A stretch of 14,455 bases of DNA from an uncultured Clostridia bacterium. Lineage in GTDB: Bacteria > Bacillota > Clostridia > TANB77 > CAG-508. The position numbers and the translations under genes were made by a program. Under the pieces are notes generated by a model that worked only from the letters and a program-made list of their open reading frames with translations, was not told the DNA's origin and did no database searches. Positions 1-7,537 of this stretch are shown in pieces. The DNA lies in contig CANQOU010000020.1 of the NCBI GenBank assembly GCA_947625565.1, positions 1 through 14,455 on the forward strand, written 5' to 3'. Every line of letters begins with the position of its first letter. The stretch's first letter is position 1.

Positions 1-1520
1 ATTTCTGGCTTAATTGATTTTAATACAATTTTTCCATCTTTATCAATGAATGCTGTGTCAACATAAGCAATAGTTGTTTTGTTATCTTTTTTTATCTGTT
101 TAATAAGTTTTTTTAACATGTTTTTATTGCAGTAGTCATCTGCTTCAGCAATCCATACATAGTCACTCTCTGCTAATTCAAAACCTTTTTTCCATTGTTT
201 AAAAGCAACTCCTGTATTTTTTTCATTATATATTTTTCTAACTTTTATATATGGCTTTAGTTTTTCTACAAGTTCATCAATAATTTCTCTACTATTATCT
301 GTTGAGCAATCATCTAATAAAATTAATTCTTCTATTTTTTTTGTTTGGTATAAGATACTATAAACTCTTTGCAATAAAAACTCTTGATAATTGTAATTTG
401 GAACTACAACAGAAATAGAAATTTTGGATTTTTTCTTTTCTTTTTGTTTTTTTGCAACATTTATAATGTCTAAGAAAGTTACATCTTTTTTTATAACTGT
501 TTTTTGTTTTAATTTTACAATAATATGAGCTACACTTACTAACAAATTTATCAATGTTGCAGATTTTAGCCTTAATAAATTTATTACCATATACCAGTAT
601 ATTTTTTTTAATTTTCTTAAAGTTGAAAGATATCTTTTTACTACTGCTTTATTTTTTTCTATTCTAATGTTTGATTGTTCTTTTATAAACATTTTTAAAT
701 ATTTTTGTCTATTTTTAAAGCCTTTTAAAGGTGTTATTACAAAAACATATAACATCAAAATTTGGTGGTACAAAATTATATTTTTACATTCTTGATAATT
801 TTTTACATCTTTTATTCTTTCTAATGTTAATTCTACTGATTTTATTATGTCGAATCTTTTTTCTGAAAATTCAGAATGTTGAATTGAATTATTCCTTTGG
901 ATATAATGATATTTTACTTTGTCTGTATATGCTATAGAATTGGCATGTAAAATAGCTGGAAAAGTTGTTGCAATATCTTCATTTATTTTTCCATCTGGAA
1001 AAGGATATTTTTCAATTGTTTCTTTTTTAAATAGTTTATTACATGCAGAAGCGGCTGCTCCTGTATCTATAACTGCTAATTTTATATCTGAATTTTCTGC
1101 ATCAATAGTAGTATCTAAAGTAGAAAGTATTTTTCCATTTTCTGTTTCAAGTTGTATATCAGAAATAGCTATTTCTGCATTTTTTTCTTTCATTGTGTTC
1201 ATCAATGTTTCATAATAATTAGTATCAATATAATCATCTGAATCAAAAAAACCAATATATTTTGAATTTGCTAGTTTTATTCCTCTATTTCTTGTATATG
1301 CTAATCCTCTGTTCTTATCATTTTTATATAAAGCAAATTTATTTTTGTTTTTATTTAATAATTTTTTTAATACTGAATATGTATTATCTGTTGAGCAATC
1401 ATCTATTACAATAATTTCTAAATTTTTATATGTTTGATTTAACAAAGATTCTATACTTTTTTCTACATATTTTTCTACATTATAGCAAGGTACTATTACT
1501 GTAATTTTATTTTGATTCAT
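1..1520 (-). CDS. Two-domain GT2 glycosyltransferase, 3' end beyond the window
   Basis: An uninterrupted reading frame runs from ATG at 1520-1518 to the window edge (506 residues visible, no stop reached). Domain 1 (about residues 5-330) is a GT-A family 2 fold: start motif VIVPCYN, nucleotide-binding IDDCSTDN (40-47), metal-binding DSDD (93-96), and a later NEDIATT / QRNNSIQ region. After a Lys-rich linker a second GT2 domain starts near residue 367 (VVVPNYNY, LLDDCSTDN, WIAEADD at 456-462). Domain 1 resembles the two duplicated GT2 genes at 2633-4681, and domain 2 resembles the gene at 1711. Both domains keep their acidic metal ligands, so both may be active and could add two successive sugars to a surface glycan; this is inference and substrates are unknown. 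An AAAGGAA ribosome binding site (1531-1537) precedes the ATG, and a strong promoter lies at 1565-1593. Confidence 0.9.
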   Translation of the reverse strand, partial: MNQNKITVIVPCYNVEKYVEKSIESLLNQTYKNLEIIVIDDCSTDNTYSVLKKLLNKNKNKFALYKNDKNRGLAYTRNRGIKLANSKYIGFFDSDDYIDTNYYETLMNTMKEKNAEIAISDIQLETENGKILSTLDTTIDAENSDIKLAVIDTGAAASACNKLFKKETIEKYPFPDGKINEDIATTFPAILHANSIAYTDKVKYHYIQRNNSIQHSEFSEKRFDIIKSVELTLERIKDVKNYQECKNIILYHQILMLYVFVITPLKGFKNRQKYLKMFIKEQSNIRIEKNKAVVKRYLSTLRKLKKIYWYMVINLLRLKSATLINLLVSVAHIIVKLKQKTVIKKDVTFLDIINVAKKQKEKKKSKISISVVVPNYNYQEFLLQRVYSILYQTKKIEELILLDDCSTDNSREIIDELVEKLKPYIKVRKIYNEKNTGVAFKQWKKGFELAESDYVWIAEADDYCNKNMLKKLIKQIKKDNKTTIAYVDTAFIDKDGKIVLKSIKPE

Positions 1521-1564
1521 TTTAACATCTTTCCTTTCAAGGATATAAACTAAATTATGACATT

Positions 1565-1593
1565 AGTATATCAAAAATACCCAAAAAAGGCAA
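1565..1593 (-). promoter_or_regulatory. Sigma-A-like promoter with extended -10 for the leftward GT2 gene
   Basis: Read on the minus strand, TTGCCT (1593-1588) is followed after exactly 17 bases by TATACT (1570-1565), preceded by TGA, which gives an extended -10. Transcription would start near 1557, leaving a leader of roughly 35-40 bases before the ATG at 1520. Confidence 0.72.
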
Positions 1594-1628
1594 TGCTTAT
1601 ACTATAAAAATTTAATTCACTATATTGG

Positions 1629-1658
1629 TTGACTTTACTATGTTATTTATAATATAAT
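1629..1658 (+). promoter_or_regulatory. Sigma-A-like promoter for the rightward three-GT2 unit
   Basis: TTGACT (1629-1634) and a perfect TATAAT (1653-1658) are separated by 18 bases. Transcription would start near 1665, about 45 bases before the ATG at 1711. The two divergent -35 boxes lie about 35 bases apart with no obvious palindromic operator between them. Confidence 0.72.
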
Positions 1659-1710
1659 ATGAGCAAATAATCAATGGTTAAAATTCACGAGAAAGGAATT
1701 GATTTTTACT

Positions 1711-2640
1711 ATGTTTCAATTTAAAAATTTTTTCAAACCAAAAATAAATATTTACAAAAATATTCCTCCAAAATTAAATATTGATAATCCAAAAAAAGTT
1801 TCAGTGGTTATTCCAAATTATAATTATGAAAATTATATTATAGAAAGAATAGATTCCATTGTTAATCAAACATATCCCATTTATGAGTTAATTATTATTG
1901 ATGATTGTTCTAAAGATAATAGTGTAGCTGTTATTGAAAAAAAGATTAAAAAGTTATATAAAAAATTTCCTAATTTAAAAATAGAATTTATTAAAAATGA
2001 TGTAAACAGTGGTAATGTATTTTGTGGCTGGCAAAGAGCATTTTCTCTATCAACTGGAGATTATCTTTGGATAGCAGAAGCAGATGATAGTTGTTCTCCA
2101 ATTTTTTTAGAAACCATAATGAATGGTTTTCAAAATGAAGATACAGTTATTTCTTATTGTGAATCACTAACAATGGATGAGAAAAACATCATTTTAATGA
2201 ATGATTTACGCGTATGGATAGATATTTTTAAATGTGGCAAATGGGAACAAGATTATCATTGCTCTGGATTGGACGAGCTTTCTAGTACAATGTGTATAAA
2301 TAACACAATTGCAAATGTTTCTAGTGTAGTATTTAAAAAATTACCTAATATTGATTATGATAATTTATTAAAAACAGCTCAAACATTTAGATTAGCTGGA
2401 GACTGGTATTTTTATAGTAAAATATTAGAACATGGTAGCATTTCATATTTTAGAGATTCTTTAAATTATCATCGTATGCAAAAAAAATCAGTCACTTTAA
2501 CAACTTCAGGTGCACAAGAATTTGAAGAAATTTGTCGTATGCAGGATTATATTTTAAATGCTGTAGATGTGTCAGAAGATGTTAAAAAATTGGTATATCA
2601 AAGAAGAGAAAATGAAAGGAGGCGTTTTGGTCTTGAATAA
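1711..2640 (+). CDS. GT2 family glycosyltransferase (single domain, EADD type)
   Basis: A 309-residue GT-A protein without clear membrane segments, so probably cytoplasmic. Motifs are VVIPNYNY (32-39), the nucleotide-binding IDDCSKDNS (63-71) and the WIAEADD acidic motif (120-126), followed by a C-terminal acceptor half. It is the stand-alone counterpart of the second domain of the leftward fused gene at 1-1520. The start is uncertain: GAAAGGA (1691-1697) is followed one base later by an in-frame TTG at 1699 (too close) and 13 bases later by ATG at 1711 (rather far). ATG is preferred, but neither spacing is ideal. It is first in a rightward unit of three GT2 genes. Its last codons carry the ribosome binding site of the next gene, whose start lies inside it, so the two are probably translationally coupled. 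The sugar transferred cannot be told from sequence. Confidence 0.9.
   Translation: MFQFKNFFKPKINIYKNIPPKLNIDNPKKVSVVIPNYNYENYIIERIDSIVNQTYPIYELIIIDDCSKDNSVAVIEKKIKKLYKKFPNLKIEFIKNDVNSGNVFCGWQRAFSLSTGDYLWIAEADDSCSPIFLETIMNGFQNEDTVISYCESLTMDEKNIILMNDLRVWIDIFKCGKWEQDYHCSGLDELSSTMCINNTIANVSSVVFKKLPNIDYDNLLKTAQTFRLAGDWYFYSKILEHGSISYFRDSLNYHRMQKKSVTLTTSGAQEFEEICRMQDYILNAVDVSEDVKKLVYQRRENERRRFGLE
2615..2622 (+). promoter_or_regulatory. Ribosome binding site that sets the start of the second rightward GT2
   Basis: AAAGGAGG lies inside the end of the preceding gene, followed 4 bases later by TTG (2627) and 10 bases later by TTG (2633). It places translation start here and not at the upstream ATG at 2567, which has no comparable site. 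Confidence 0.75.
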
Positions 2641-3631
2641 TGAAGAATTAAACCTTTCAATAATTGTACCAGTATATAATACAGAAAAGTATCTAGAAAA
2701 ATGTTTAAATAGCATCCTAAAAAACATTCCTCAAAAGACCGAAATTATTGTAGTTAATGATGGTTCTCCAGATAATTCAGAAAATATAATTAAAAAATTT
2801 GAAGAGAAATATTCAGATATAATAAAATATTTTAAAAAACAAAATGGTGGTTTAGCAGATACTAAAAATTTTGGTATATCAAAAGCTAAAGGTAAATATA
2901 TTACATTTGTTGATTCTGATGATTATGTTGATGCGAATATGCATAAAGAAATGCTTGAATTAGCTATGGAAAAAAATGCAGACGTTGTATATTGTGACAT
3001 AGAAAAAGTTTATGAAAACGGAGATACATATGTAAGTTATTGTACTAATTTTAAGCGTAATACAGATTATTTCAAATTGATAGACACTCCTCTTATGGCT
3101 GCATCTTGTAATAAATTGATTAAAAAAGAATTATATGATAACTTTTCTTTTCCAGTTGGTTTAATAAATGAAGATATTTCAGTTACTCCTATTTTGCTTG
3201 CAAAAGCAAAATCTATTTATAAAATTGATAAGCCATTTTATAAATATTTTCAACGTTCTAATTCTATTCAAAATAGTACATTTGATGAGAAACGTTTTGC
3301 CATATTTAATGCTGCTAAAATCTGTTTTAATCAAGCAAAAGATTTGCCAGAAGAACTTCAAATACAAATAAAAGGTGCAATATATACACATCAAATTTTG
3401 GCCTATCTTATCTACCCTATTTCTGAATTATCTGAAGAAGAACAACTAAAATTGATACCTATTTTTTGCAAAAAATATAATGAACTTGGAGAAGATGCAT
3501 ACCAAAACATATATGTTAAAGAATATGTTAAAAACTTGCATGTAAAGCATTTATTAGTGCTAATGAAAAAAGAAAAAATTAAAGCAATTGTACGCTGGTT
3601 AAAATTTTATAAATTGATAAGACCTAGATAA
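2633..3631 (+). CDS. GT2 family glycosyltransferase, copy 1 of a tandem duplication
   Basis: A protein of about 332 residues with the GT-A fold: SIIVPVYN, nucleotide-binding VNDGSPDNS (41-49), metal-binding VDSDDYVD (93-100), then an acceptor half with NEDI and FQRSNSIQNS. No membrane helices are evident. The frame is open from an ATG at 2567, but this would add a non-GT2 extension encoded inside the previous gene. The strong site at 2615-2622 and comparison with copy 2 put the start at TTG 2633 or TTG 2627, overlapping the previous gene by 8 or 14 bases. Copy 2 follows after a gap of about 45 bases. The first ~130 residues are nearly identical between copies, while the last ~100 diverge clearly, suggesting different acceptors for a common donor (inference). 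It also resembles domain 1 of the leftward fused gene. Confidence 0.9.
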   Translation: MNNEELNLSIIVPVYNTEKYLEKCLNSILKNIPQKTEIIVVNDGSPDNSENIIKKFEEKYSDIIKYFKKQNGGLADTKNFGISKAKGKYITFVDSDDYVDANMHKEMLELAMEKNADVVYCDIEKVYENGDTYVSYCTNFKRNTDYFKLIDTPLMAASCNKLIKKELYDNFSFPVGLINEDISVTPILLAKAKSIYKIDKPFYKYFQRSNSIQNSTFDEKRFAIFNAAKICFNQAKDLPEELQIQIKGAIYTHQILAYLIYPISELSEEEQLKLIPIFCKKYNELGEDAYQNIYVKEYVKNLHVKHLLVLMKKEKIKAIVRWLKFYKLIRPR

Positions 3632-3662
3632 AACTGATTATATTAAAGCAATTAGAATGTAA

Positions 3663-3670
3663 AAGGAGGT
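3663..3670 (+). promoter_or_regulatory. Ribosome binding site of the third rightward GT2
   Basis: AAGGAGGT is followed after 3 bases by TTG (3674) and after 9 bases by GTG (3680). GTG 3680 has the better spacing and gives the residue pattern that aligns with copy 1. Confidence 0.7.
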
Positions 3671-3673
3671 ACA

Positions 3674-4681
3674 TTGATTGTGAACAATACAGAATTAAAT
3701 CTTTCAATAATTGTTCCCGTATACAATACAGAAAAGTATTTAGAAAAATGCTTAAATAGCATCCTAAAAAATATTCCTAAAAATACTGAAATTATTATAG
3801 TTAATGATGGTTCTCCTGATAATTCAGAGGATGTAATAAAAAAATTTGAAGAGACATATCCAGATATAATAAAATATTTTAAAAAACAAAATGGTGGTTT
3901 ATCAGACGCTAAAAATTTTGGTATATCAAAAGCTAAAGGTAAATATATTACATTTGTTGATTCTGACGATTATGTTGACGAGAATATGCATAAAGAAATG
4001 CTTGAATTAGCTTTGGAAAAAGATGCAGATGCAGTATATTGTGATGTAGAATTAGTTTACGAAGATGGTAAAAAATCAGCTATTTCTTGCACAAATCCTA
4101 ATCGTGATACAGATTATTTCAAAATGATAGATACTCCTCTTATGGCCGCATCTTGGAATAAAATTGTAAAAAAAGAATTATATGATGGTCTTATTTTTCC
4201 AGTTGGTTTAAATAATGAAGATATTGCAATTACACCAATTTTGTTTGCAAGAGCAAAATCTATTTATAAAATTGATAAGCCATTTTATAAGTATTTTCAG
4301 CGTTCTGGTTCTATTCAAAATAGTGGTTTTAATGAAAAACGCTTTGCTGTTTTTGATACGGCTAAAATTTGTTTTAAATATTCCGAAGTCCTAGCAAAAG
4401 ATATTCAATTCCAGCTTAAAGGTTCTATCTATAAATATCAGATGTTAGATTTACTTATTTATCCTATTTCTGAATTATCAAAAGAAGAACAATTAAGATT
4501 GATACCTTTATTCTGTAAAAAATTTAATGAATTTGGAGATGATCCATATAAAAATAAATATGTAAAAGAATATATAAAAAATTTACATATATCTCTTTTA
4601 TTATATTTAATAAAAAAAGAAAGAATTAGAACTATTATACTATTTTTAAGATTATTTAATAAATTTATAAGACCTAGATAA
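3674..4681 (+). CDS. GT2 family glycosyltransferase, copy 2 of a tandem duplication
   Basis: Up to 335 residues, a GT-A family 2 enzyme with SIIVPVYN, VNDGSPDNS, VDSDDYVD and FQRSGSIQNS. No membrane helices are evident, so it is probably cytoplasmic, acting on lipid-linked glycan intermediates at the inner membrane face. Possible starts are TTG 3674 and GTG 3680; the longer form is given, though GTG has the better spacing from AAGGAGGT. It is the duplicate of the gene at 2633-3631: nearly identical in the donor-binding half, but changed in the C-terminal third (for example the segments after YPISELS). Between the copies a conserved ASCNK / ASWNK site differs by Cys versus Trp. Its final codons form the left arm of the terminator closing this unit. 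Confidence 0.9.
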   Translation: MIVNNTELNLSIIVPVYNTEKYLEKCLNSILKNIPKNTEIIIVNDGSPDNSEDVIKKFEETYPDIIKYFKKQNGGLSDAKNFGISKAKGKYITFVDSDDYVDENMHKEMLELALEKDADAVYCDVELVYEDGKKSAISCTNPNRDTDYFKMIDTPLMAASWNKIVKKELYDGLIFPVGLNNEDIAITPILFARAKSIYKIDKPFYKYFQRSGSIQNSGFNEKRFAVFDTAKICFKYSEVLAKDIQFQLKGSIYKYQMLDLLIYPISELSKEEQLRLIPLFCKKFNEFGDDPYKNKYVKEYIKNLHISLLLYLIKKERIRTIILFLRLFNKFIRPR

Positions 4682-4692
4682 ATCTAGGTCTT
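4669..4692. terminator. Bidirectional intrinsic terminator between converging units
   Basis: AAGACCTAGAT (4669-4679) is perfectly complementary to ATCTAGGTCTT (4682-4692), with AA between, so the usable loop is probably TAAA. A T-rich stretch follows on the plus strand and a weaker one on the minus strand. The left arm contains the last codons and stop of the rightward gene. The leftward operon ends only 6 bases away, at 4698. Confidence 0.75.
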
Positions 4693-4697
4693 TATTA

Positions 4698-5465
4698 CTA
4701 TTTGGTTATTTTATCAATTGATTCAATCAAATATTTTTGTTTCTTAAATATCAAGTCGATTAGAATTGTTAAGTATTTAATCATAAGTGTTAATAAAGCA
4801 AATATTCCAAAAAATGCAAATGATAAAAGTAACATAGTTGTTGTCCAACCTGCAATTGGCTGTGAAGATAAGAAAATATATATTGTATATATACCTGTTC
4901 CTATTGCAACAATCATCATGATAATTGCCATTATAATCGCTAGTTTATATGCAACATCTGTAAACAGAATAATTGAATCTACAGCTAAATCTTTTCTAGT
5001 ATCTTGTATTTCTTTTGTCATTTTAGAATTGCTATTTTTCAATGATGGATAATATATATGACTTAATTTCAAACCACAATTTGCATATATAGCTTTTCTA
5101 TATGGAATTGTAGTATTTAAAGATTTTACGCGATTGATTGCTCTTCTAGAAAGAATTCTAAATGTTTCTGTATGTATTGCATACATGCTATTAGAATTTT
5201 TATTAAATATTTTATAAAAAATTCTTGAACTAAATCTTTTCTTTCTATTAGATGTTGCTGAAACTATGTCATATCCTTTTAAAGTTTCTTGATATACTTG
5301 AATTACGACATCTAAATCATAGTCAATATTTATATTATCAAATTCATATACAAAGTCTCCTATGCTTAAATCCACGCCAGCATTCATTGACAATTCTATT
5401 CCTTGATAATAGCTCATATTGATAATATTAACCATGGTACTCATTTTGTTAGATAGATTTATCAT
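4698..5465 (-). CDS. GtrB-like membrane GT2, C-terminal fragment after a frameshift
   Basis: An open frame of 255 codons beginning at an ATG that has no ribosome binding site and no GT2 N-terminus. It holds the middle of the GT-A domain (NMSYYQGIELSMNAGVDL, then GDFVYEFD) and two C-terminal membrane helices (about residues 166-198 and 207-238) joined by a PIAGWTTT turn. This layout is typical of GtrB/DPM1-like enzymes that transfer a sugar from a nucleotide donor to polyprenyl phosphate. The missing start of the domain is encoded just upstream in another frame (5449-5604). The usual DxD-type acidic region appears as YEFDNINIDYD, an atypical form. It is last in the leftward operon and would supply lipid-linked sugar to the large membrane proteins (inference). 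As it stands it is probably a broken gene, unless the shift is a sequence error. Confidence 0.72.
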   Translation of the reverse strand: MINLSNKMSTMVNIINMSYYQGIELSMNAGVDLSIGDFVYEFDNINIDYDLDVVIQVYQETLKGYDIVSATSNRKKRFSSRIFYKIFNKNSNSMYAIHTETFRILSRRAINRVKSLNTTIPYRKAIYANCGLKLSHIYYPSLKNSNSKMTKEIQDTRKDLAVDSIILFTDVAYKLAIIMAIIMMIVAIGTGIYTIYIFLSSQPIAGWTTTMLLLSFAFFGIFALLTLMIKYLTILIDLIFKKQKYLIESIDKITK

Positions 5466-5604
5466 TTACACATATAATTTCGTATTTTTCAAAATTTTCA
5501 TTTAATTTTTTATTTAAATTTTCTAAAAAATTTGCAATTTCTTTTTCATTATTATGTACATACACAACTGCTGAAATAAAATTCTTTTCTTTATTTGTAA
5601 TCAT
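5449..5604 (-). CDS. GtrB-like membrane GT2, N-terminal fragment before a frameshift
   Basis: A 51-codon open frame starting at ATG 5604-5602, which overlaps the TGA of the FAD oxidoreductase gene by the classic ATGA arrangement. It encodes the first strand-helix-strand of a GT2 domain: FISAVVYVHNNEKEIANFL, then YEIICVNDKS, followed by I and TAA at 5451-5449. The next part of the domain continues in the +1 frame in the downstream fragment. Only about 12 residues separate VND from NIINMS, whereas GT2 enzymes usually have more than 20 there, so some coding sequence seems lost as well. Together the fragments cover one protein of about 300 residues. Confidence 0.7.
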   Translation of the reverse strand: MITNKEKNFISAVVYVHNNEKEIANFLENLNKKLNENFEKYEIICVNDKSI

Positions 5605-6719
5605 ATTAACACCTCATCTAAATCAAATACTGTATTTATCTTACCAGATAATACACTTATAAAAGTTGGATTTGTAGAAAATTGCTTTATAACTGTTGGT
5701 CTTGAATCATCTATTTCTGAAGTTTTTAAAATTGGTTTCATTGAAAATAGAGATTCTTTATATTCAAATTTATATTCATCTTTCAAATATTTCTTTGCTA
5801 AATTTGACATATAGCTCCAAGCTGTTTTAGGTTTTGCTGGACAATCATTGCAATTTCCTAATTTTTCTGGTGTACAAAAGCCTTCAGATTTTTTTTGACA
5901 TTCAAAAGTTGGTAAAGTATCATAGCTTGTAATATGTGGTGTAAAAGTAACAGAAGTTAAAGAATGATACCCTGTTTTTCCAAATGGCATTATAGAAAAA
6001 AATGGTCCATCCATAACTGTAATACCTGTATTTTTTAGATTCTCACTTACTGTACATAATATAATCTCACATAACTCATATTTAATTTTAAATGGTTCAT
6101 ACCCAAGCATATTTAAAATCTGATTTACAGATGCATATGTTGCATTTAATAAAAACGATGTTTGAAAACTTTCTCCAGTTTTTAATTTAACTTCATATGC
6201 ATTTTGTTTTTTTGCTATTTTTTCTATATCACAATTATATTTTATTTCAACATTTTTCAACTTTTTTATTTCTTCTAAAAAATATTGTTTTAAAATTTGT
6301 GCATCATATGTATATTCCTTTGTTAAGAAACTACCATCACAAGTACCTTCTTTAAAGTATTTTCCGTTAGGTACATCTTCACATTTTATATCAGCTGCTT
6401 TACAAAATTTTCTAAATTGCTCTGCATTTGTCCAAGAAAAATTTGTTGAAGTTGCATAAATTTGGTTAAATTTGGTTAATTCTGAAAAGCCATAGGCTTT
6501 GTTAAATCTTTCAAAATATTTTGCAGATTTAATTGCAGTAGAAAGTGAACGTGGATAATGATAGCCCATATGTACACGTGCTTGATTGATATATGTTGCT
6601 CTTTTAAAAGCCTCTGCATCTTTTTCCAATACTAATATTTTTTGTCCTTTTTCTCCACAAAATAGTGCAGAATAAAGACCATAAATTCCTGCTCCGATTA
6701 TTATTTTGTCATATGTCAT
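5601..6719 (-). CDS. FAD-dependent oxidoreductase (DAO-like)
   Basis: A 372-residue soluble protein. The N-terminal KIIIGAGIYGLYSALFC (5-21) is a Rossmann dinucleotide-binding segment with GxGxxG, followed by the acidic end of strand two (VLEKD, 30-34) and a conserved region ARVHMGYHYPRS. The C-terminal end (FISVLSGKINTVFDLDE) fits the FAD-closing segment of the DAO family. Residues 274-293 hold four cysteines (C-x7-C-x7-C-x2-C), suggesting a metal site or disulfides. The ribosome binding site AAAGGGGGA lies just before the ATG. It sits between a DPM1-like GT2 and the GtrB-like GT2, overlapping the latter by 4 bases. In a glycan operon it probably oxidises or modifies a sugar or sugar-linked amine (inference); the substrate is unknown. 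Confidence 0.85.
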   Translation of the reverse strand: MTYDKIIIGAGIYGLYSALFCGEKGQKILVLEKDAEAFKRATYINQARVHMGYHYPRSLSTAIKSAKYFERFNKAYGFSELTKFNQIYATSTNFSWTNAEQFRKFCKAADIKCEDVPNGKYFKEGTCDGSFLTKEYTYDAQILKQYFLEEIKKLKNVEIKYNCDIEKIAKKQNAYEVKLKTGESFQTSFLLNATYASVNQILNMLGYEPFKIKYELCEIILCTVSENLKNTGITVMDGPFFSIMPFGKTGYHSLTSVTFTPHITSYDTLPTFECQKKSEGFCTPEKLGNCNDCPAKPKTAWSYMSNLAKKYLKDEYKFEYKESLFSMKPILKTSEIDDSRPTVIKQFSTNPTFISVLSGKINTVFDLDEVLI

Positions 6720-6738
6720 TTTTATCCCCCTTTTATAG

Positions 6739-7533
6739 CTATTTTACATCATATTTATGAAACATATTATTAAATAATATCTTTAGTAATTCACTATTTC
6801 CTTTGACTGCACTAATTTTAGTTGGAGTTTTTCCTTTTTTAGGATACTCACGTCTTACAGGAATTTCACATGTTTTTAAATGCAATCTATCTGCTTTTAC
6901 AGAAAGATATGCTAACAATTCATATGTCATAAAAATATCTCTTAAAGGCTTAACATCAGGATGTTCTAAATATTTTTTAGAATATGCACGATAAGCGTTT
7001 GTTGTATCTGTATACCATTTTCTTGCAGTAAGAGATATTATTGGTGCATGTAACAATCTAACAGAAAGATACCTTACCAATGGTGTATTTATTGCTTGTC
7101 CCCCCTTTATAAATCGAGAACCTTGAATAAAATCATATCCTTTTTCTAATTTTTCTATAAAATGTGGTATATCTTCTATACTATCTTTGTTATTTCCATC
7201 TATTGTGATAATTCCTTCATATCCTCTATTTAAGGCCCACCAAAATCCCATTCTTAATTGTGCTCCCTGTTTTCCAGGACCTTTTTTTATTAAAAGTGTA
7301 TTAACTCCTAAATCTTGTAATAGTTTTGAATCTGTTGAGCCATCTGTTGAACCTGCATCACATATTATTATATCAGCAAGTTGATGTATATTATGTTTCT
7401 TTGCAATTTCTAATTCTCTTGTTATTCTTTCACCTTCATTTATAATTGGAATACAAACACAGTATTTTGTTTTCTTTTCTTGATATTCTTGACATTCAAA
7501 ATCTGGTACACCTTCAATATTTGTATAATCCAT
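6739..7533 (-). CDS. DPM1-like GT2 family glycosyltransferase
   Basis: A 264-residue GT-A protein with no membrane helices: VCIPIINEGERI (26-37), nucleotide-binding ICDAGSTDGS (57-66), IDGNNKDS (111-118) in place of the classical DxD region, GSRF (138-141), and the basic PVRREYPKKGKTPTK segment (225-239) typical of dolichol/polyprenyl-phosphate mannosyltransferase relatives. It probably moves a sugar from a nucleotide donor to a lipid phosphate or related acceptor, but lacks the C-terminal helices of GtrB. The ribosome binding site GGAAGGAAAG is formed by the last codons of the TIM-barrel gene, whose stop is only 4 bases upstream, so the two are tightly coupled. The FAD oxidoreductase gene follows about 19 bases downstream. 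The sugar is unknown. Confidence 0.88.
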   Translation of the reverse strand: MDYTNIEGVPDFECQEYQEKKTKYCVCIPIINEGERITRELEIAKKHNIHQLADIIICDAGSTDGSTDSKLLQDLGVNTLLIKKGPGKQGAQLRMGFWWALNRGYEGIITIDGNNKDSIEDIPHFIEKLEKGYDFIQGSRFIKGGQAINTPLVRYLSVRLLHAPIISLTARKWYTDTTNAYRAYSKKYLEHPDVKPLRDIFMTYELLAYLSVKADRLHLKTCEIPVRREYPKKGKTPTKISAVKGNSELLKILFNNMFHKYDVK

Positions 7534-7537
7534 AAAT

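Larger units (their letters stand above)
2615..4681 (+). repeat. Tandem duplication of a whole GT2 gene
   Basis: Two copies with a period of about 1.05 kb: 2615-3631 and 3663-4681. Each holds the ribosome binding site, a double start region and the coding sequence, and ends in the same ATAAGACCTAGATAA. Identity includes long stretches with no synonymous change, for example about 50 bases ending near 2920 and the matching stretch ending near 3964. The C-terminal thirds are more divergent. Confidence 0.85.

Noticed and set aside
731..1215. Two plus-strand open frames of 68 and 98 codons
   Set aside because: They lie opposite the continuous leftward GT2 fusion gene, which has clear domain motifs in this stretch; no ribosome binding sites or recognisable proteins.
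1594..1628. Possible operator or small RNA between the divergent promoters
   Set aside because: Only AT-rich sequence, with no clear palindrome, repeat or hairpin.
2567..2632. Upstream ATG start for the second rightward GT2
   Set aside because: It would encode a non-GT2 extension within the preceding gene; the strong site at 2615-2622 and the paralog both indicate a start at 2627 or 2633.
3168..3394. Short open frames on both strands inside the second rightward GT2
   Set aside because: Out-of-frame shadows of a well supported gene in AT-rich DNA.
4702..5052. Plus-strand open frame of 116 codons opposite the GtrB-like gene
   Set aside because: Its hydrophobic look mirrors the antisense of the membrane helices; the minus strand has the family features.
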